64,000 nt of DNA from Leishmania martiniquensis. Its lineage: Eukaryota > Euglenozoa > Kinetoplastea > Trypanosomatida > Trypanosomatidae. Made by a program: the position numbers and the translations under genes. The notes under the pieces are model-generated. The model did no database searches. It was not told where the DNA came from and saw nothing but the letters and a program-made list of their open reading frames with translations. The first letter of the stretch is position 1, and each line of letters opens with the position of its first letter. Where the stretch lies: assembly GCF_017916325.1 (NCBI RefSeq), contig NC_090164.1, positions 665,501 through 729,500 of the forward strand, read 5' to 3'. Positions 12,038 to 22,483 of this stretch are shown in pieces.

Positions 12038-13345
12038 GATTCACCGACTACCAGACGACGCGAGGGCGTGGATGCAAGCCGTGGGGGTGTCCACAAGAAG
12101 CGAATCAAGGCACCCAAGTACGTGAGAAATAAGTGAATACGGAAGCGAAACACACAGACGCACACACACACACACAGACACAGAGTGGAAATAAAAACAA
12201 AACGCAATGAAGAAAAATCAGCGAGGTTTTTCGTCAATGTTTGCCTATATGTATGTGTGTGCGTGCAGCGTTGGAATCTTTCTTTGTTGTTGAGTTCGCG
12301 GTGCTCCTGTGTCAGGGAGCCCAAGAAGATTTGAAGAGGGGAGGAGGAGGAGACGTCTGTATTGGTTCTGCTTTTTTGTATTATTGAGAATGCGGAGATG
12401 AAGCGGGCGAAAGGTGGGCAGGGGTTAAGAGTACACGCTCAGACATGCATAGAGCAAGAGAGCAAGCAAGCATATATATTCGAAACGAGCAAACGCGGCG
12501 GGAGGAGAACAGCTCGTGGGGGTGCCAACTAAGTGCTTTCCCTCTGGGTGCCGAGAGAGACGTGTTTGCGGCGTAAAGGAAGAGAGGGAAAAGAAGCCAA
12601 GCCCACCCACAAAGAAGGGGAAGGTGCCAAACTAAATAATAAAAAGGGGGGAGCGGAGGGAGGGGGCGAGGGGAGGTTGCGAGAGAAAGCCTAGAAGCAA
12701 ACAGAAGAAGCGCAAAGCAAGATTGGGCGTGTGTGCTTAGGGGGTAAGTGGCAATGAGGGGGGGAGTCGGTGTGGCAGAAGAGGCGTGTGATCGTTGCCT
12801 GCGATGTATGCGTGGGGACTCAAGGGAGAGAGAGAAGGAAGAGGGGAGGATCTTGCCCGTGTAACGTTTCCTGCGGCGTCGTCCTCCGTTTCCGCGTACT
12901 GGTCTGTGAGGATAAGCATACTAATACACACACAACGAAAGAAAGAGGGGGGCGAAGGGAAAGGAGGGGAGGGAAGAGCGAAGAGACGGTGTGTGTGTGT
13001 GTGTGTGTTGGGGGGAGGTGAACGCAAGGCAAAGCGGAAAAAGGACGGGAAGGAGGCGAAGGATGACAGACATTTCATCATGTCCACCCATGTGTAACTG
13101 CGGGAGGTGCAGTGGGTCTGGATGGCAGGGCGGGCGGAGGGGAGGGGGAACTGGCAGGATGGGTGTCCGGGGCCTGCGTGCAGGCACAGCGCCTAATATA
13201 CGCTACGGCTGCAGATACATCTCTCAGTTTCATCTGTGCGCAACCCCTGCCCGCCTCCTCCTCTCCCTTCGCTTCCTCCGACCGGCGCTGCTTCTGGCGT
13301 AGGATAACGCGTTGGTCCCACGTGAAGCGTGTAGCACATCCTTTG

Positions 13346-13387
13346 TTTCTCTCTCATTGTCGTTGGTTTCTCTCTCATTGTCGTTGG
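13346..13387. repeat. Two-copy 21-bp tandem repeat
   Basis: The unit TTTCTCTCTCATTGTCGTTG plus G occurs twice head to tail (13346-13366 and 13367-13387). A partial third copy of about 6 bases follows. It sits in the 3' flank of the Sec12-like gene. Confidence 0.85.
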
Positions 13388-13556
13388 TTTCTCGATGATG
13401 CTCGTGAGCACAACGGCGATCTGCACTGGCGCACACACACGCACACATACAACGGCAAAGGAGACGCCGATCACCAAGGACAGCACAGACAAATGACTGC
13501 GCCCACTGCGCGGCAGAATTCGGGATCGTACGGCCTGCAAAGCACACACGCCATGG

Positions 13557-15680
13557 TCACATGCGAACCATCCAGCCGGCCAACACCAGAACGAGAGGCA
13601 CGAGCAGGAAACACCCGACGCGCAGCGACCGCGGACCGCAGGCGAGCTCGCTTGTAAGGATTCCCAGAAGCCAACCATTCGCCGCCCCTGATGAAGGGAA
13701 CAGGGAGGAGGAAGAGGTGGAGCGAGGCTGCGCAACAGCATCGCCGCTCAAATTCGACGATAGCGCTGTCGCGGTGGAGGCACAGCCACACGGCACGGCG
13801 TACGGCAGTGTTGTCAGCGCCACAGTTTGCGCAATGTCGGCACTCAGCACGTCATTCTCGGAAGAGACGGCCACGCACGAAATGGGATCCTTGTGTAGTG
13901 CTGGGTACCGCCGCGCCACAGCTTTGTTTGGTGAAGGACGAATCTGATCCGCGCGCCAGCGTTGCGTCTGCCCGCAGCCGTGGCTGAGACGCAGAGATGC
14001 AATCCAGCCCTCAACCGTCCCCGCAATCCAGTGAGTGGGGATGGTAGCGCCAAGAGGGTTTGCTAAAGCGCGCGCGGCATACTCTGCGGGGGGTGCGTCC
14101 GTGCACACGGCCAGCGACGTAATGGCATCGCTCAGTACTGGGACTGGGTCCTTTTGCGCCCACTGCACCTTCAAACTCAGCTCCCCGGCACTACTCGGTA
14201 CAGGGAAGGATGACAAAGACGAGGCGAGTGGGGTGAGCTCCACGGCGCCGTCGATGAGGTATGACTCATTGGTCGAAGAGTTGTAAGCCACCACCATGAT
14301 GCTGCACAGTCGCCCGTGCGTCGCAGCACCCCCTGTTTGCAGAGACTGCCACGTGAGGCGCCGCCGCATGTCAGCCTGCTGGGCGGCGTCGATGTCGCCC
14401 CAGCCGAAGAGACGCACTAGACGAAGAGAGGAGGGGAGTAGCTTGAACGGCAGCGGAAGCAAACTTTCTGTCAGCGTCAGCGCGGTGCTCACAGTGGTGA
14501 CTGGCGCAGCCGCCAACTTGGCCTCCGCGTCGGTGTTTTCAGAAATGCTTTCTTCTCGAATGGTGGACGTTTTGACGCCACGGGAGCCAGTGTAGCGACG
14601 CCGCAGGCGAACGGTACTCAGTGCCAGCGTCTTGTCCAACAGTAAGGCGGCGAGAACGAGGTGCTCCTGCAGATGCGCCTTACAAGGCTTTGACGACAGC
14701 GACGAAGCTTCGCTGCCGGCATCGGCTTGCACAATGCACACTCGATTAACACTCAGATCATTTACACGCGCGGTAAACTGCCATGAGGCTACAGGGGCGG
14801 CACTGCTTTGCACGCGCGGAACGCGTCGCTGCAGAACCGCGCCAGCAGCACCGGTCGCCACCTGGTCGGCGTACCGGGTCGTGTACGCGTCGACGTCCTC
14901 ATCCTCAAAGCTCTCTGGCACAAGGTCAGTGAGGGCGAACATGAGCACCCCATTGTCGTCGTGAGAGACGAGGACCAGGTTTTGGACGAGGGCGATGGGC
15001 TTCTTGTCCGGGTTCCTTCCATCGCTGGGCACCTCGATGCGGGCCAGCTGGCGGAGGTAGCGGCGTGACTCCGCGTGTGCGCTGCTGCCTGCAGGGACAC
15101 TTGAGACGGGGGATGCGGAGGCGTCCGCGGCCTGGGCGGTCGACGGCTCGGGACCACTATAAACGCCGAGAAGCGAGAAGGACGTGATGCTGCTCAGCGC
15201 GACAAACCCGACGAGGCCGTCGAGGACGCGCCGCTGCGCAGGAGTCCACTCCAGCGCTGCCGGCTCTGTGGAGACGCTGCGGCGTGCTTTCCCGTCGTGC
15301 CCACGTGCCTCGAATGGAAGAAAAGAGGACGTGCACCACGGAATGTCGTCGGGGCCGAGATCCAGCGCCGCCGTGAAGCCCCACACGGACGGTGCGTCTG
15401 CTGCTGGCGCTCTAGACGTCACAGCTGGGTTGGTGGTAGGGTCTGCCGTCGACGCAGTAACCAGTGACCGCACGCGCAGCAGCAGAGCAATGTTCGGCAT
15501 GCCAAATCGCCGGCCGCCCCCGCCGGCTCCTATGAGTGCGTGATGTGCATCCACGAAGGTGGCGGTGTAGATGGGCGATGGCACCTGCAGCACGTTTTTC
15601 ACACGCCCTGCTGCAACCACTTCCTGAGGTTGAAGAACGAGGCGTAGTGGAAGCGGTCCGGCATCGCACTTGTTCGCCAT
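13557..15680 (-). CDS. Sec12/PREB-like protein, candidate Sar1 exchange factor
   Basis: This gene encodes 707 residues from ATG 15680. Sec12/PREB proteins are ER membrane beta-propellers that load GTP on Sar1 and start COPII vesicle budding. The key signal is near the N-terminus: VPSPIYTATF at 33-42 and GGGGRRFGMPN at 53-63, matching the family pattern in which a Gly-rich loop ending G-x-x-N coordinates the cation needed for exchange. The rest reads as weak WD-type strands (for example LVLVSHDDNGVLMFAL and HKDPISCVAVSS) with long low-complexity inserts. A single hydrophobic segment lies at the very C-terminus (about 687-704), as expected for a tail-anchored propeller. It is longer than animal and yeast relatives. 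An unrelated WD-repeat membrane protein is the alternative. Confidence 0.72.
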   Translation of the reverse strand: MANKCDAGPLPLRLVLQPQEVVAAGRVKNVLQVPSPIYTATFVDAHHALIGAGGGGRRFGMPNIALLLRVRSLVTASTADPTTNPAVTSRAPAADAPSVWGFTAALDLGPDDIPWCTSSFLPFEARGHDGKARRSVSTEPAALEWTPAQRRVLDGLVGFVALSSITSFSLLGVYSGPEPSTAQAADASASPVSSVPAGSSAHAESRRYLRQLARIEVPSDGRNPDKKPIALVQNLVLVSHDDNGVLMFALTDLVPESFEDEDVDAYTTRYADQVATGAAGAVLQRRVPRVQSSAAPVASWQFTARVNDLSVNRVCIVQADAGSEASSLSSKPCKAHLQEHLVLAALLLDKTLALSTVRLRRRYTGSRGVKTSTIREESISENTDAEAKLAAAPVTTVSTALTLTESLLPLPFKLLPSSLRLVRLFGWGDIDAAQQADMRRRLTWQSLQTGGAATHGRLCSIMVVAYNSSTNESYLIDGAVELTPLASSLSSFPVPSSAGELSLKVQWAQKDPVPVLSDAITSLAVCTDAPPAEYAARALANPLGATIPTHWIAGTVEGWIASLRLSHGCGQTQRWRADQIRPSPNKAVARRYPALHKDPISCVAVSSENDVLSADIAQTVALTTLPYAVPCGCASTATALSSNLSGDAVAQPRSTSSSSLFPSSGAANGWLLGILTSELACGPRSLRVGCFLLVPLVLVLAGWMVRM

Positions 15681-17505
15681 TGGGCGGGATGGGGGTTGAG
15701 TGAGGGCGGAGCGGCTTGCGAAGAGGAGGGGAAAAAGTGTCCTTGGCAGCGACGCGATCGAAAATAAGGATAGACCACACGTACACAGAGAGGTAAGCGG
15801 CGGTGGCGCCCATCCACGTCCGTGACTTGCGATACACTGCTTGACTTGATTTCCTCCTCCCTTTTCTTTGTGATACGGAAGGTGTGGTTGGGCGTAGGCG
15901 TAAAAAAAAGACTGAAGAGGCGAGGAACTGACCCTACCCCACCCGCAACAACAGTCTGACCGACTTGTCACGGAGGAGGACGATTTTTCTGTTCTCTCAC
16001 TCCCTCTTTACCGACTCACCTGCCCCAGCGCTGCTTTCTCTTTTTTTTAATGTACAGCGACTAAAATGTAAAGGGTCGCTTGGGAAAGAGAAGAGTTGTG
16101 AAGGGAACGAAGAGCGAGATAAGGTGCACGTACCCCCGAAAGCGTCTCGAGGGCCAAGGGACAGGGAGGGAGGAGGTGGGTAGGGGGGCGTGGAGAAAGG
16201 GGTACCCGCAAAAGAAAAGCAGGAAATGGAGAGCGCGCGCGCCAGCACGGGCGGTGCTTTTTTTTGCCATCACCCGCTCCGCCTCCCCCACCTGAGGCGC
16301 ACGAATTCCCTCTCGCCCAAAGGGCGATGTAGCGCGTTCTCAGAGTCGAGACAGAAGGCAGCCTCTCTGTCCGCATCAAAGGGTTCTCTGCAACACTTTG
16401 CACCGTCCAACACCTCATATGTTTCTTTGCGCGCCAATGACCAGGATGGCGCATGAGACGATATCCCCCCCGCCTGATGCGCAGTGCCACCGGCCGCCTC
16501 AGGCCTCCACTACGGCTATTTTCCCCTTTTTCCTGTTTGCTCAGCGTTCCCTCTCTCTTTGGATCAGCTCGCCTGCCTACAAGCGCGCGCACACACATAA
16601 ACACGGCCTGTCCCGCAGACCCCATCGCGCGTGATGGTGGCGGTGCAAGGGAGCGGGCAGACACGCGCTACAGCAACGCCCGTCGACTCCGTCACCAATG
16701 AACGAGTCCTGGCCCCATACCCCATCCACCGCCCGCTACGCAGCACGCCTCACAGTCGGCCCCCACGGCGCTGATCGCCACGCGGTGGACCCCCTTTGGG
16801 GTGGCTCAGGCTCCCCATTGCCAGTGGAAAACCCGAGGGCTGTGTGAGGGAGGCTCGAGCCACACAGACCCCATACCTACTGTATGCATGGCACAGGCGC
16901 CTTCACTGTCGCGGGTGGCGCCGGCGCAACCACATCCAGGGCCCGACCGCCGACATGCGCAGCCGTCAATAGCTCTGGCCTCCCGATGCCGTGGGGGCTG
17001 GAGCCTGGCAACATCAGAAGTGATTGGGTGCTTGACGGGGATAGAAGGGCGGCATGGCCTCCTCCTCCCAGAGGGAGGGAGAGAGATGGGAGAGCTGAGC
17101 CCCTGCGAGATAGTACGCGCTGGGGTGCTGCACCTCGTCAAAAGCGAGGGCGAATGGCCAAGAGGCGACGAGCAATTCAAAAAAAAAACGCATGCTTGGG
17201 GAGCAGCCAGATTTGGTTTCACCGCGGCCGGCCAGGGGACAGGGTCTAATACAATCTGCCCCACCCTTCGCTATAAGCACACCTGTCGTCGCGCCAGCAA
17301 GGAGGAAGCGGAATGAGCGCAGCGTGCAACGATGACGTCGTCGGGGTACCAGCACATGATGGCAGTAGCGGCTATGCAGTGCAACATCATGCAGCCGGCA
17401 CACCGTTCAAGAGGTCAGCAGCAAAGCATGCACGCCACATGGCTGAGGTGTGTGTCTGCGGCCCCGCCAAACAGCTCGGCATCGCACAGAAAAAGGAACG
17501 AGAGA
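15681..17505. other. Intergenic region between the Sec12-like gene and the 192-residue gene, with a retroposon-like block
   Basis: No gene seen. The part near 15681 should be the 5' UTR of the Sec12-like gene, with a purine-rich block (about 15850-15930) that would be its pyrimidine tract. The part near 17505 should be the 3' UTR of the 192-residue gene and contains the SIDER-like element. Minus-strand frames around 16047-16664 are simple sequence. Confidence 0.55.
16640..17188 (+). mobile_element. Possible SIDER-type short retroposon
   Basis: This block of about 550 bp has balanced, non-simple composition and no credible open frame. It ends in a run of ten A residues (17179-17188) on the plus strand. 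It includes a C5T3G4 palindromic motif near 16790-16800 followed by GGTGGCTCAGGC. Length, oligo-A end and a position in a 3' UTR fit the short degenerate retroposons (SIDERs) described in Leishmania. The boundaries are approximate and no target-site duplication was found. Its orientation is opposite to the host gene. The family name rests on recall of SIDER-like sequence and was not tested. Confidence 0.45.
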
Positions 17506-18084
17506 CTAGTTGACACGCCAGCGGTAGTTGAAGCGGTCGTTGTGAATCTGCTTCATCGTGGCTACATGCTTTGGCACGAGCTGAATTTTGGGCAGCGTGT
17601 TCACTCGGCGATGAAGTGCCGCGTACTTGCGCTCCAGCGCCGCATCGCCTGCCACGGCTTGCGGATCACCAAGGGCGGCGTTCACGGACGCTTGCCCATA
17701 CTGCGAGACCAGCTTTGCCTGCTCCTCCAGGACCTTCATGGTCTTGAACTGCATAAAGGCAATGAAGGACTTCTGCAGCTTTCTGTGCCAGCGGCGACGA
17801 AGGAATTCACCTTCTCGCAGTTTGCACTCCGTCGTGTTTGATTTCTGCTGATACGATCGGAAAAGCTGAAAGTGACGCAGACGGGAGCGGTGAACATACG
17901 CCATCATGCGGCGGTCAACGATGGAGACCGGCACATGCTGGGGCACCTCCTCCACCATGGCCGTACGATTGTAGAAGTGGCTGATCCCACCACGTGCACC
18001 CTTCCACTTGCTATACCGCATCGTACTCATCGATTTGCGGTGGTACATCATGTACCCGCCTAGCAACCGGGCTGTGCACAGCAT
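17506..18084 (-). CDS. Basic 192-residue protein, probably mitochondrial, function unknown
   Basis: This gene encodes 192 residues from ATG 18084. The frame is open further upstream, but that part lacks conserved-looking sequence. The N-terminus is basic, with a Met-, Arg- and Lys-rich stretch (RKSMSTMRYSKWKGARGG) and few acidic residues, which suggests a mitochondrial targeting segment. The body is helical and strongly basic (RSRLRHFQLFRSYQQK, RRRWHRKLQKSF) and ends in FNYRWRVN. Size, charge and lack of any enzyme motif recall the many lineage-specific mitochondrial ribosomal proteins of kinetoplastids. I do not recognise a specific family, so that role is inference. The gene lies about 0.9 kb downstream of the unrecognised 785-residue gene. 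Confidence 0.75.
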   Translation of the reverse strand: MLCTARLLGGYMMYHRKSMSTMRYSKWKGARGGISHFYNRTAMVEEVPQHVPVSIVDRRMMAYVHRSRLRHFQLFRSYQQKSNTTECKLREGEFLRRRWHRKLQKSFIAFMQFKTMKVLEEQAKLVSQYGQASVNAALGDPQAVAGDAALERKYAALHRRVNTLPKIQLVPKHVATMKQIHNDRFNYRWRVN

Positions 18085-18957
18085 GACTACGACAGAGCGC
18101 CCCCGTTCGTCGTTGTTCCTTCGCTGTGTGCGTCTGCTCGAGTCCGCGACCGTGTTAGCGGGGGGGGCGCTCGAGGAACAGGCGAGAGGGTAGAGGAAGA
18201 TGAAGGGAGAGGAGGGGGAAACGTGAAAAGAATGTTTGCTGCGCAGAGAGAATTCACGCGCACGCGACTTTCGGCGACTACTGTGTGAGATGCATTGTTC
18301 GCACAGGCAAACAGCTCCGCCCACGCAGCCGCTCTGCCTCACTGAAAGCGACAAAAGAGGCGCCTAGGGCCGGCAAGAGCTTGATGCGCTGGTGTGTGAC
18401 GTGCACAGGTGCAGATAGCGAGTGGCAAGCGTGCCACGGCACTCCTTTCCGCCGAAACGAAAAAAAGGAAAGAGGGAGGCTGAGATGTGAAAGGACGCCG
18501 GAGCCCGAAGCGAGCAACTCCGCAAAGCAGCAGCGATGTCGATGACGAGCCGTACATGAAAGCCGCGTGGCGCAGTGAAGAGCACTCGGGGCATTCTTCT
18601 GCTCCCGAAGAAGCGGACCACCTTTGGCATGCTGACTTCCTTCCATTTGGCGCTCTTTTTGTTTTCTTTACACTCGCTGCACGCATCTGAGTGGTGTTTG
18701 CGCATCTATGCGTGTAGAGGTATAACGAATGGAGAGAGGGCACTTCTGTGCTCCCCCCTCCACCCCCCCATACACACCCATCGTGGCTCTGCTACGCAGA
18801 GAACGTGAATTGGGCGGAGAGGGCCAGTCGAAGGAAAACGCGGTGGCATGTCTGCGTGTTCTGCCTTAAAGCCTCGGAAGAAACAGTGACGCGCGCTCGT
18901 AGACATAACTGAGTACCTTCTCTCTCCCCCTCTGTCTGAGGCGACGCGCTTCCTCAC
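18085..18957. other. Intergenic region upstream of the 192-residue gene
   Basis: No gene seen. The part next to 18085 includes a purine-rich plus-strand block (18180-18215) that is a likely pyrimidine tract for splicing of the 192-residue gene. The remainder should be the 3' UTR of the 785-residue gene. Confidence 0.6.
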
Positions 18958-21315
18958 CTAAGTGCGCCATAGCTCCAGCAATGCGTTTACGCAGTACGCC
19001 GGCGCCTCAGGGAGCGCAGCCGTGTTGGACGGCGCATCCACCGCTATGGCTGTCTCCGGAAGCAGGCCTTCCGCTGCAACCCTGCCGCCGTCTTCTTTCG
19101 CCCACTCCTCTTCCGTCTCTAGCACCACCATATACGAAAGGCCGTAGTAGTGTGCGTTCGGCGACCAACGATTAGCGCTTCCGTGTTCGATCCACTGCAC
19201 ATGGCTGAAAGGTAAGGACGAGGCTGTGGAAAGAGCCGAAGATGGCGTTTTGTGCCGCTGATGTCGCCGCGCGGCGTCCACTGTGCGGAGGACGTAGCGA
19301 CGCAGCGGGTCCACGGAGGCACGAGGGCGAGGAGGGGCAGGTCCGGGTCCAGCGGCCTTCGCACCGCTGCGGTCGCCAGAAAACTCGACGCTGGCCTCGA
19401 TCGCCGCCCCATCCGCGTCGGCTCGATCCCCGTCATCTAGCGGCTCCGCCTTCACCTCCGACTGCGGCGCCGGTGGCGACTCCTCTTCCTCTTGCTTTGC
19501 TCGTTGTTGCCACGTGCTGCTCATGTGCCGCATGTGCTGGTGCGCGAGGGTTAGCACCTCGTCCACCTCCCCGACCACAAGGCCGAAGGCGCAGTGTGCG
19601 CACTGAAGCATGACGAGCTCCTCTTGCACCAGCTGTGCCTGCATCGAGTCCGGCTGAGAGAACAGATCCGGGTCAAGGCAGTCAGGTGTGAGGAAGAACT
19701 GATCTGCGTAGAGACTCTGCACTCGTTCGAGTACAGTGGCGCGCTGCCACTCTCCCTCCCTTGTTGCCAACACGAAGCCGCTGCCGACGTGGCTGCCCGC
19801 CATCGCCCGAATAGACCGCAGAAAGAGAGGCAGTCCGTAGAACTGCGCCTCGTTCAGGAGGCGCCGCAGTACGTGCACCCGAGAGGCATGGTGCACTACA
19901 TAAAGGCCGTCGGTGCACCGCCACGACGCCATGGACGCCATAGGGCCCCACGATGCCGTCTCCACAGCTGTCATGTCCTGCAGCGCCGCGACAATGCACC
20001 GGAGGAGCGCCTCCTCCTGCTGATAACGGGCTGTGATGCCGACGAATGGGAGCAGCGTGTCCAAGATGAGCGGGTTGCCGAGGAAGCAAGAGAGCGCCGC
20101 ATCCACCTCGGCGCTGCTTTGGAGCAGGCGATGCCTGCACTCCAAGCTATCCGCCGCAAACGTTGCGCGGTAGCGCGCGTCTCTCCAAGCTTGGTACATG
20201 CGCCCTAGTGTCTGGCACACTGTCGCATCGTGCACAAAGAAGGCTTTCCGCAGCTCTGTGACGGACGATGCGGCGCGGAATGCTGGGATCAGCTTGTCAT
20301 ACGCCACTTGCAGCTGATGCAGTCGCCGGAGCCACCTAAGGCGCCTTTGCACATCGGCAAGGAGCACTGGCGATGGAACCAGGTTAATTGTGGACTCATG
20401 GATGCCCTGTACTGTCGCGATGGCCGCTCCAGAGAGGCCGGCGGATGCACCTGTGGCTGCGGCGCCAGCGGCTGCAACCGGGAGGGTCCACAACAAAGGT
20501 GTTCTATCGCTAAGGGCGTTCCTGCTTCCGCCTGCGCACATGCCACTCTGCTGGCAAACGGTGGCCGGACACGAAGAAAGGCGCATCATCGTGGGGAGCT
20601 GCATCGGCAAGGCCGCCTCGCAAACTCGTGCAAGCGCCACCACTACCGCGTACTGCTCCGGTCGCACCCAACACGGGTAGCCGGCGCATGGCGCGCCGAC
20701 CGCCGCACGTGTGTGGGCAGGGGTGTAAAGAAGATCCTTCAAGTTGAGCAGAGCACGCCAAGCCGTTTCCATTCGATCCTCACTGCAGCGAAAGATCTGC
20801 TCCTGAGACAGCGAAGACGCACCAGAGCTGTTCGCAGACGGTACCACCACGTCTGCCACGCCACAGTTGGAAAGAGCGCGGGTGCGGTTGTCATCACCGC
20901 ATGCACGCTGCCAGAACGCAAGAACCTCCTTCTCAGGTGAGCTCACCGCGGCAGTGGAGTCAGCCGCAAGCGTTTTCACCCCTCCCCCATTACAGTCGAC
21001 TAAGGACGCCGCTTGCTCCCGCCCATCGGTGCTGATTGACTGCTTTGCGTGCCGCGTGCGTGGCCTACGGTAAACAAGCGTCACATCATCCTCGACAGCT
21101 CCTCCTGAAGACGTAGCGCTAGCCGCAGAGACGGTGCCGCAGCGATGATGGCGTCCTCTTTGTACTAGCGCAGAGAGTGACTCGCTCGCGGGCTCGGATG
21201 CAGCCGCCGCAGTAGCGTTGGCTCGGCGACTGATTTTGCCGCCTCGGGCAGCAGAGCGTTTAGCGGCGGAGACTGCGCCACCACGACCACCGCCACCGGC
21301 GCGTCGACCGACCAT
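18958..21315 (-). CDS. Conserved-looking hypothetical protein, 785 residues
   Basis: I do not recognise this gene. ATG 21315 gives 785 residues beginning with a basic, Gly/Arg/Ala-rich tail (GRRAGGGGRGG, then AAKRSAARGGK). A low-complexity acidic/Ser region follows. The middle (about residues 190-600) is dense in Leu, Arg and Ala and likely helical, with segments such as LRWLRRLHQLQVAYDKLIP, LGRMYQAWRDARYRATF and SLYADQFFLTPDCLDPDLF. An acidic linker with KQEEEESPP follows. The C-terminal piece (HYYGLSYMVVLETEEEW) looks folded. No membrane segment, catalytic motif or zinc ligand pattern is evident. The basic start could be a targeting or nucleic-acid-binding tail. The frame is long and uninterrupted, so it is very likely a real gene. 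Confidence 0.8.
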   Translation of the reverse strand: MVGRRAGGGGRGGAVSAAKRSAARGGKISRRANATAAAASEPASESLSALVQRGRHHRCGTVSAASATSSGGAVEDDVTLVYRRPRTRHAKQSISTDGREQAASLVDCNGGGVKTLAADSTAAVSSPEKEVLAFWQRACGDDNRTRALSNCGVADVVVPSANSSGASSLSQEQIFRCSEDRMETAWRALLNLKDLLYTPAHTRAAVGAPCAGYPCWVRPEQYAVVVALARVCEAALPMQLPTMMRLSSCPATVCQQSGMCAGGSRNALSDRTPLLWTLPVAAAGAAATGASAGLSGAAIATVQGIHESTINLVPSPVLLADVQRRLRWLRRLHQLQVAYDKLIPAFRAASSVTELRKAFFVHDATVCQTLGRMYQAWRDARYRATFAADSLECRHRLLQSSAEVDAALSCFLGNPLILDTLLPFVGITARYQQEEALLRCIVAALQDMTAVETASWGPMASMASWRCTDGLYVVHHASRVHVLRRLLNEAQFYGLPLFLRSIRAMAGSHVGSGFVLATREGEWQRATVLERVQSLYADQFFLTPDCLDPDLFSQPDSMQAQLVQEELVMLQCAHCAFGLVVGEVDEVLTLAHQHMRHMSSTWQQRAKQEEEESPPAPQSEVKAEPLDDGDRADADGAAIEASVEFSGDRSGAKAAGPGPAPPRPRASVDPLRRYVLRTVDAARRHQRHKTPSSALSTASSLPFSHVQWIEHGSANRWSPNAHYYGLSYMVVLETEEEWAKEDGGRVAAEGLLPETAIAVDAPSNTAALPEAPAYCVNALLELWRT

Positions 21316-22483
21316 GCTTGTGTCACCACCCTTTCTTCCAAGGGCGCGGCGGCGCAGCGTGGAGTATATGAAGCCGATAAGAGGGTGGTGGTGGTCGCCA
21401 CATGTCGAAAGAGATATTAGCGCAAGAAGAGAGAGAGGGGGGGTTTCGTGCATAGAGGAACCAGTCAGAGGAGGAGGGGGGGAGGAGGCCGTGCGTACGC
21501 ATGCACATGACACCGCGCGCAAAAAGTCGTGCGACACCCGCAGCGCTGCCATATGTACGTCACGACGCGCGGCTCAGCTGCATGCGAGTGTGGCAAGGGG
21601 CTTCCGCAGCAGAAAAAAAAAGCGGCAGCGCTCAATCCACCCTTCTTCCACGCCACACCGACTTTTCCGTTCCTGGTCCTAATGACTGACTCCTGCTCGC
21701 CGATCTCGCTACCACTGGCAATATGCCCCACCAACAATACCAGGAGAAAGGCAAGGCCGAAAAAGGGGGAAGGGAGGAGGGGCGGCAGTCGCCTACGGTG
21801 GCCTCCGCTGTTTCGCGCCAGCCGCTTCACGCACTGGTTGCCTTTACCTGCCTTTGCGCGCACAACCTCGTGCGCCGCTTCTTTTCTATTTTAGATCTCT
21901 TGGCTGCGAGTCGAACGTGTAAGGGAGGGAGGGAGGGGGGGGAAGAGAGCAGAGGGGCCGTGGCGGCAGCCTTACGGCAATGTGGCGGCAGCCCAGCAAC
22001 AACAAAACGCATCCTGTCCTACCCGACGCCACAGTCCTCCTTCTCCGTCTGGTTGCTCCGTAGGAGGGCAAGCCCCGCCAAGAGCAGGACGGGCGGAAGG
22101 GAGAGGGAGGAGAGGGGGGCCGAATGACAGTCAGCAATGGTGGCAATACCCAAACCGCCCCAGGGAGATCGGAAAAGTCACTCCGCCAAACAAAGAGAAC
22201 AGCGCAGGCGGCGTCGCCGACCAGACAGAGCGTGACAAGGGAGGAAGGGGGGAGGAGAGGAGGAAGGGGGGGCACATGGGAGTAGAGAGGGTCGGGCAGT
22301 CCAGCTGGAACAAAGGAACGCGACCGTAGTGCCAGGAAAGCCCTGCGGGCACGTCGTGTACAGCCATCGACCCTACACACATGGGGCGTGCGGTACAGCA
22401 GCTGTCACGTTCAGCTGCTTCAGAGCAGAGGAGCGAACCCGAATGAAGATAACCGCACACATTCACGTTGGAAACGAAGTCGC
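21316..22483. other. Intergenic region between the TBC gene and the 785-residue gene
   Basis: No gene seen. Purine-rich plus-strand blocks at 21425-21485 and 21925-21955 are pyrimidine tracts on the coding strand and are candidate splice regions for the 785-residue gene. The part near 22483 should be the 3' UTR of the TBC gene. Small frames here overlap one another and are simple in composition. Confidence 0.6.

Larger units (their letters stand above)
11882..13556. other. Intergenic region between transporter copy 2 and the Sec12-like gene
   Basis: No gene seen. It holds the candidate splice acceptor of copy 2 (near 11992), CA and GT runs (about 12148-12180 and 12990-13011), several purine-rich blocks (12560-12700, 12940-12980) and a 21-bp tandem duplication (13346-13387). 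Confidence 0.6.
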
